Source: DATHXC01 sp035459965
GTDB taxonomy: Bacteria; Pseudomonadota; Gammaproteobacteria; Burkholderiales; Methylophilaceae
NCBI GenBank assembly: GCA_035459965.1
Contig: DATHXC010000002.1
Coordinates: 62,001 to 126,000 of the forward strand
Direction: 5' to 3'
DNA: 64,000 nucleotides
Position numbers and translations under genes: made by a program. A model generated the notes under the pieces. The model did no database searches. It worked only from the letters and a program-made list of their open reading frames with translations, and was not told the DNA's origin. Below are positions 62,556 through 64,000 of the stretch, piece after piece; within the stretch, counting starts at the first letter, position 1; each line of letters opens with the position of its first letter.

Positions 62556-63652
62556 TGATCGGCACTCACGTCGACAATCGCACCAGGCGCATTATTTTTG
62601 CCGCGCCGATGCTTACGTTTGTGCGGGTGCGCATCCAGCGTCCACAGGCCGTCTTCTTTGAACTTGAGATATGTCCTGGTGCCTTCACGGCCACCCTTGA
62701 AACGCCTGGACATCAAAAAGAAAATGCCCTCAATTTCCAACGTCTCGTTGATGATCTGCACGCGCTGGCCAGGAGTCCATAGAGCGCCGCCATCTTTGAT
62801 TCGGTGACCTTTCACCAGGACATCGAGGTCGAAAGCAGAAAGCCTGCTATCAGACAGCAGCTTGCGGGCGCGATCGCGGCATACAGCTGTGCTGTCTGAT
62901 TCATGGTCGACCGTTAAATTAGGGCGGTACCAACCGACACTCTCATCCCGGGCAGTGGCTTTTAAAGAATTCTTGCCTAGCTCGGTATCGGTGCCGTGGG
63001 TCTGGCCAAGCACGGTGTATTCTGAAAATTGATTGCTGACGTTGACGCGCCTGGTCATTGATTGCGCATTATTGCCCTTGCCGTCTTTGCGCATGACGAT
63101 GGTGGCAACCGGCTCAGCGTCATAGTCAGGCCCGCCAACCACCAGCACACCGTCAGGTGTAAACCACGGCCATAAGCCATTGGCTTCAGCTGCATTCTGC
63201 AATGCGTCCCAAGCACGATCACCGGGCTCAACGTTCACTTTTTCCCGGGTGCGGGTTGCAGCTGCATCGACACGGAACTTGGTAATGCCTAGCGGCTTTA
63301 CCACCTTGGCCATGATGTCCTGCAGGCTAACGAGCCGGGCAGTAAATATAGGCGCTGCGCAATCAACCAGGATGGAAGCATTGTCACGGCCACACATGGT
63401 GAGCGAGTGGGATTTCTTATCCACGTTTTCGCTGATCTCATCGACGCGCCCCACAAGCACTGTATCGTTGCCGATCTTGATGGTGACCTGAGACCAGGGC
63501 TTAACGAATGCCGGGAGTGGCTTTGAATTAACGGCCAGCTCCACGCTCCAGGCATCGGATGGTGTCAGAAGATCAGACTCGATATCGTAATCTTCCCAAG
63601 CCTGGTGGACGTGGCCATCAATGAGCAGCGAGACTTTATCGAGCGTAGACAT
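62552..63652 (-). CDS. Mu gp44-like baseplate hub protein (gpP/late-control D-like)
   Basis: 366 residues. N-terminus VSLLIDGHVHQAWEDYDIESDLLTPSDAWS and GPDYDAEPVATI... are typical of the baseplate hub family, with GAQHG-like loops. The frame opens at 63667, but ATG 63652 gives the family N-terminus, overlapping the preceding gene by 17 bases. Confidence 0.88.
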   Translation of the reverse strand: MSTLDKVSLLIDGHVHQAWEDYDIESDLLTPSDAWSVELAVNSKPLPAFVKPWSQVTIKIGNDTVLVGRVDEISENVDKKSHSLTMCGRDNASILVDCAAPIFTARLVSLQDIMAKVVKPLGITKFRVDAAATRTREKVNVEPGDRAWDALQNAAEANGLWPWFTPDGVLVVGGPDYDAEPVATIVMRKDGKGNNAQSMTRRVNVSNQFSEYTVLGQTHGTDTELGKNSLKATARDESVGWYRPNLTVDHESDSTAVCRDRARKLLSDSRLSAFDLDVLVKGHRIKDGGALWTPGQRVQIINETLEIEGIFFLMSRRFKGGREGTRTYLKFKEDGLWTLDAHPHKRKHRRGKNNAPGAIVDVSADQ

Positions 63653-64000
63653 TGAGCAAGTCTCCACGATCGATATAGTTAGGCATGCGCAGCTCGCTGT
63701 TCAAGCGCCATAGCTCTGTCGCCCGGGTGTGATCGGCATACAGCTTGTGAGCAATCAACCTGAGATTACCTGGGGCATCCATGCGCCGAGTGATCAGCGG
63801 TGGACGTGCCTGGATAATCGCCCTGGCGGCTTCCTGCAAGTTTAGCGAGGTAGTCTTCAGCGCCTCGGTGACCGGGCGACTGTCTTCAATGGTGTACAGC
63901 GCGCGATACTGCAGGATGACTGCTTCAAGATCAGTGCGGGCAGCGTTGACCATCGTTTCAATTTCAGGCGCTGATAGCGTGGGGATTTCTGCTTCAGAAG
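63636..64000 (-). CDS. Mu gp43-like (DNA circularisation family) protein, partial at window edge
   Basis: The frame stays open through the right edge; the internal Met at 63953 is probably not the start. About 120 C-terminal residues are visible, ending in IAHKLYADHTRATELWRLNSELRMPNYIDRGDLLNVYAR, a LysM-like baseplate-binding ending typical of the Mu gp43/DNA circularisation family. Position before gp44-like supports this. Confidence 0.72.
   Translation of the reverse strand, partial: SEAEIPTLSAPEIETMVNAARTDLEAVILQYRALYTIEDSRPVTEALKTTSLNLQEAARAIIQARPPLITRRMDAPGNLRLIAHKLYADHTRATELWRLNSELRMPNYIDRGDLLNVYAR

Larger units (their letters stand above)
56749..64000. mobile_element. Mu-like prophage (right-hand part, continues beyond window)
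   Basis: Ten phage genes on the minus strand follow the order of the Mu tail region: gp43-like, gp44-like, gp45-like, gp46-like, gp47-like, gp48-like, tail fibre, fibre assembly, then a membrane protein and a DNA adenine methylase where Mu carries mom. The outer edge coincides with a sequence similar to the Mu right end (56749 onward). Regulatory, transposase and head genes and the other end are outside the window. Confidence 0.87.

Noticed and set aside
63636..64000. Gp43-like gene looks truncated, as if a pseudogene
   Set aside because: The frame remains open to the window edge, so it is only cut by the window, not broken.

Overview
The window reads as a piece of a betaproteobacterial chromosome. 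The evidence is the conserved blocks thrS-infC-rpmI-rplT-pheS-pheT-ihfA-merR-tRNA-Pro and tpiA-secG-tRNA-Leu-nuoA..N-DUF2818, together with intermediate base composition. Gene content and protein style suggest an obligate or facultative methylotroph of the Methylophilaceae (Methylophilus/Methylotenera relatives), but that family assignment is an inference by eye. Nearly all genes lie on the minus strand.

Layout. (1) 1-2.8 kb: an orphan GspE/PilB-type ATPase, closed by two hairpins. (2) 2.8-20.6 kb: an accessory glycan region. A tightly packed seven-gene operon (read 13600 to 2849) encodes a TPR-GT41-DegT aminotransferase fusion, a NeuD/VioB-like hexapeptide acyltransferase, an AMP-dependent acyl ligase, a Gfo/Idh/MocA oxidoreductase, an acyl carrier protein, a GT2-radical SAM fusion and a class I methyltransferase. 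Upstream lie a plus-strand HEPN-like gene, psiE and a paralogous 1900-residue protein carrying three glycosyltransferase modules among TPRs. The two TPR-GT41 genes share a similar upstream element of about 55 bp. The set resembles the modified-viosamine logic known from flagellin glycosylation islands (aminotransferase, N-acyltransferase, ACP, ligase, methyltransferase, protein O-glycosyltransferase), with a radical SAM enzyme added; the acceptor is not in the window. (3) 20.8-28.6 kb: tRNA-Pro, merR, ihfA, pheTS, rplT, rpmI, infC (AUA start), thrS, tRNA-Val. (4) 28.8-30.9 kb: a plus-strand pair, a 2OG-Fe(II) prolyl-hydroxylase-like enzyme translationally coupled to a PLP decarboxylase. (5) 30.9-36.9 kb: an Mla-type lipid transport operon (mlaE, mlaF, mlaD, auxiliary lipoprotein), a YeeZ-like SDR, a YpfJ-like metalloprotease and a Nudix hydrolase. 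(6) 36.9-51.8 kb: the complete 14-gene nuo operon for complex I plus DUF2818, with an extra 39-codon ORF squeezed between nuoM and nuoN. (7) 51.9-56.7 kb: tRNA-Leu, secG, tpiA, a ygiD-like dioxygenase, recJ and an ApgM-like protein. (8) 56.75-64 kb: the right-hand part of a Mu-like prophage, with tail and baseplate genes in Mu order (gp43-like to gp48-like, fibre, fibre assembly), a membrane protein and a Dam-family methylase next to a Mu-like terminal sequence. The prophage continues past the window edge.

How they work together: the housekeeping blocks supply translation, respiration and envelope lipid homeostasis. The glycan region looks like a self-contained route for making an N-acylated 4-amino-4,6-dideoxy sugar and attaching it to protein. 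The prophage sits directly upstream of the apgM-like/recJ pair and has probably replaced its native promoter region.
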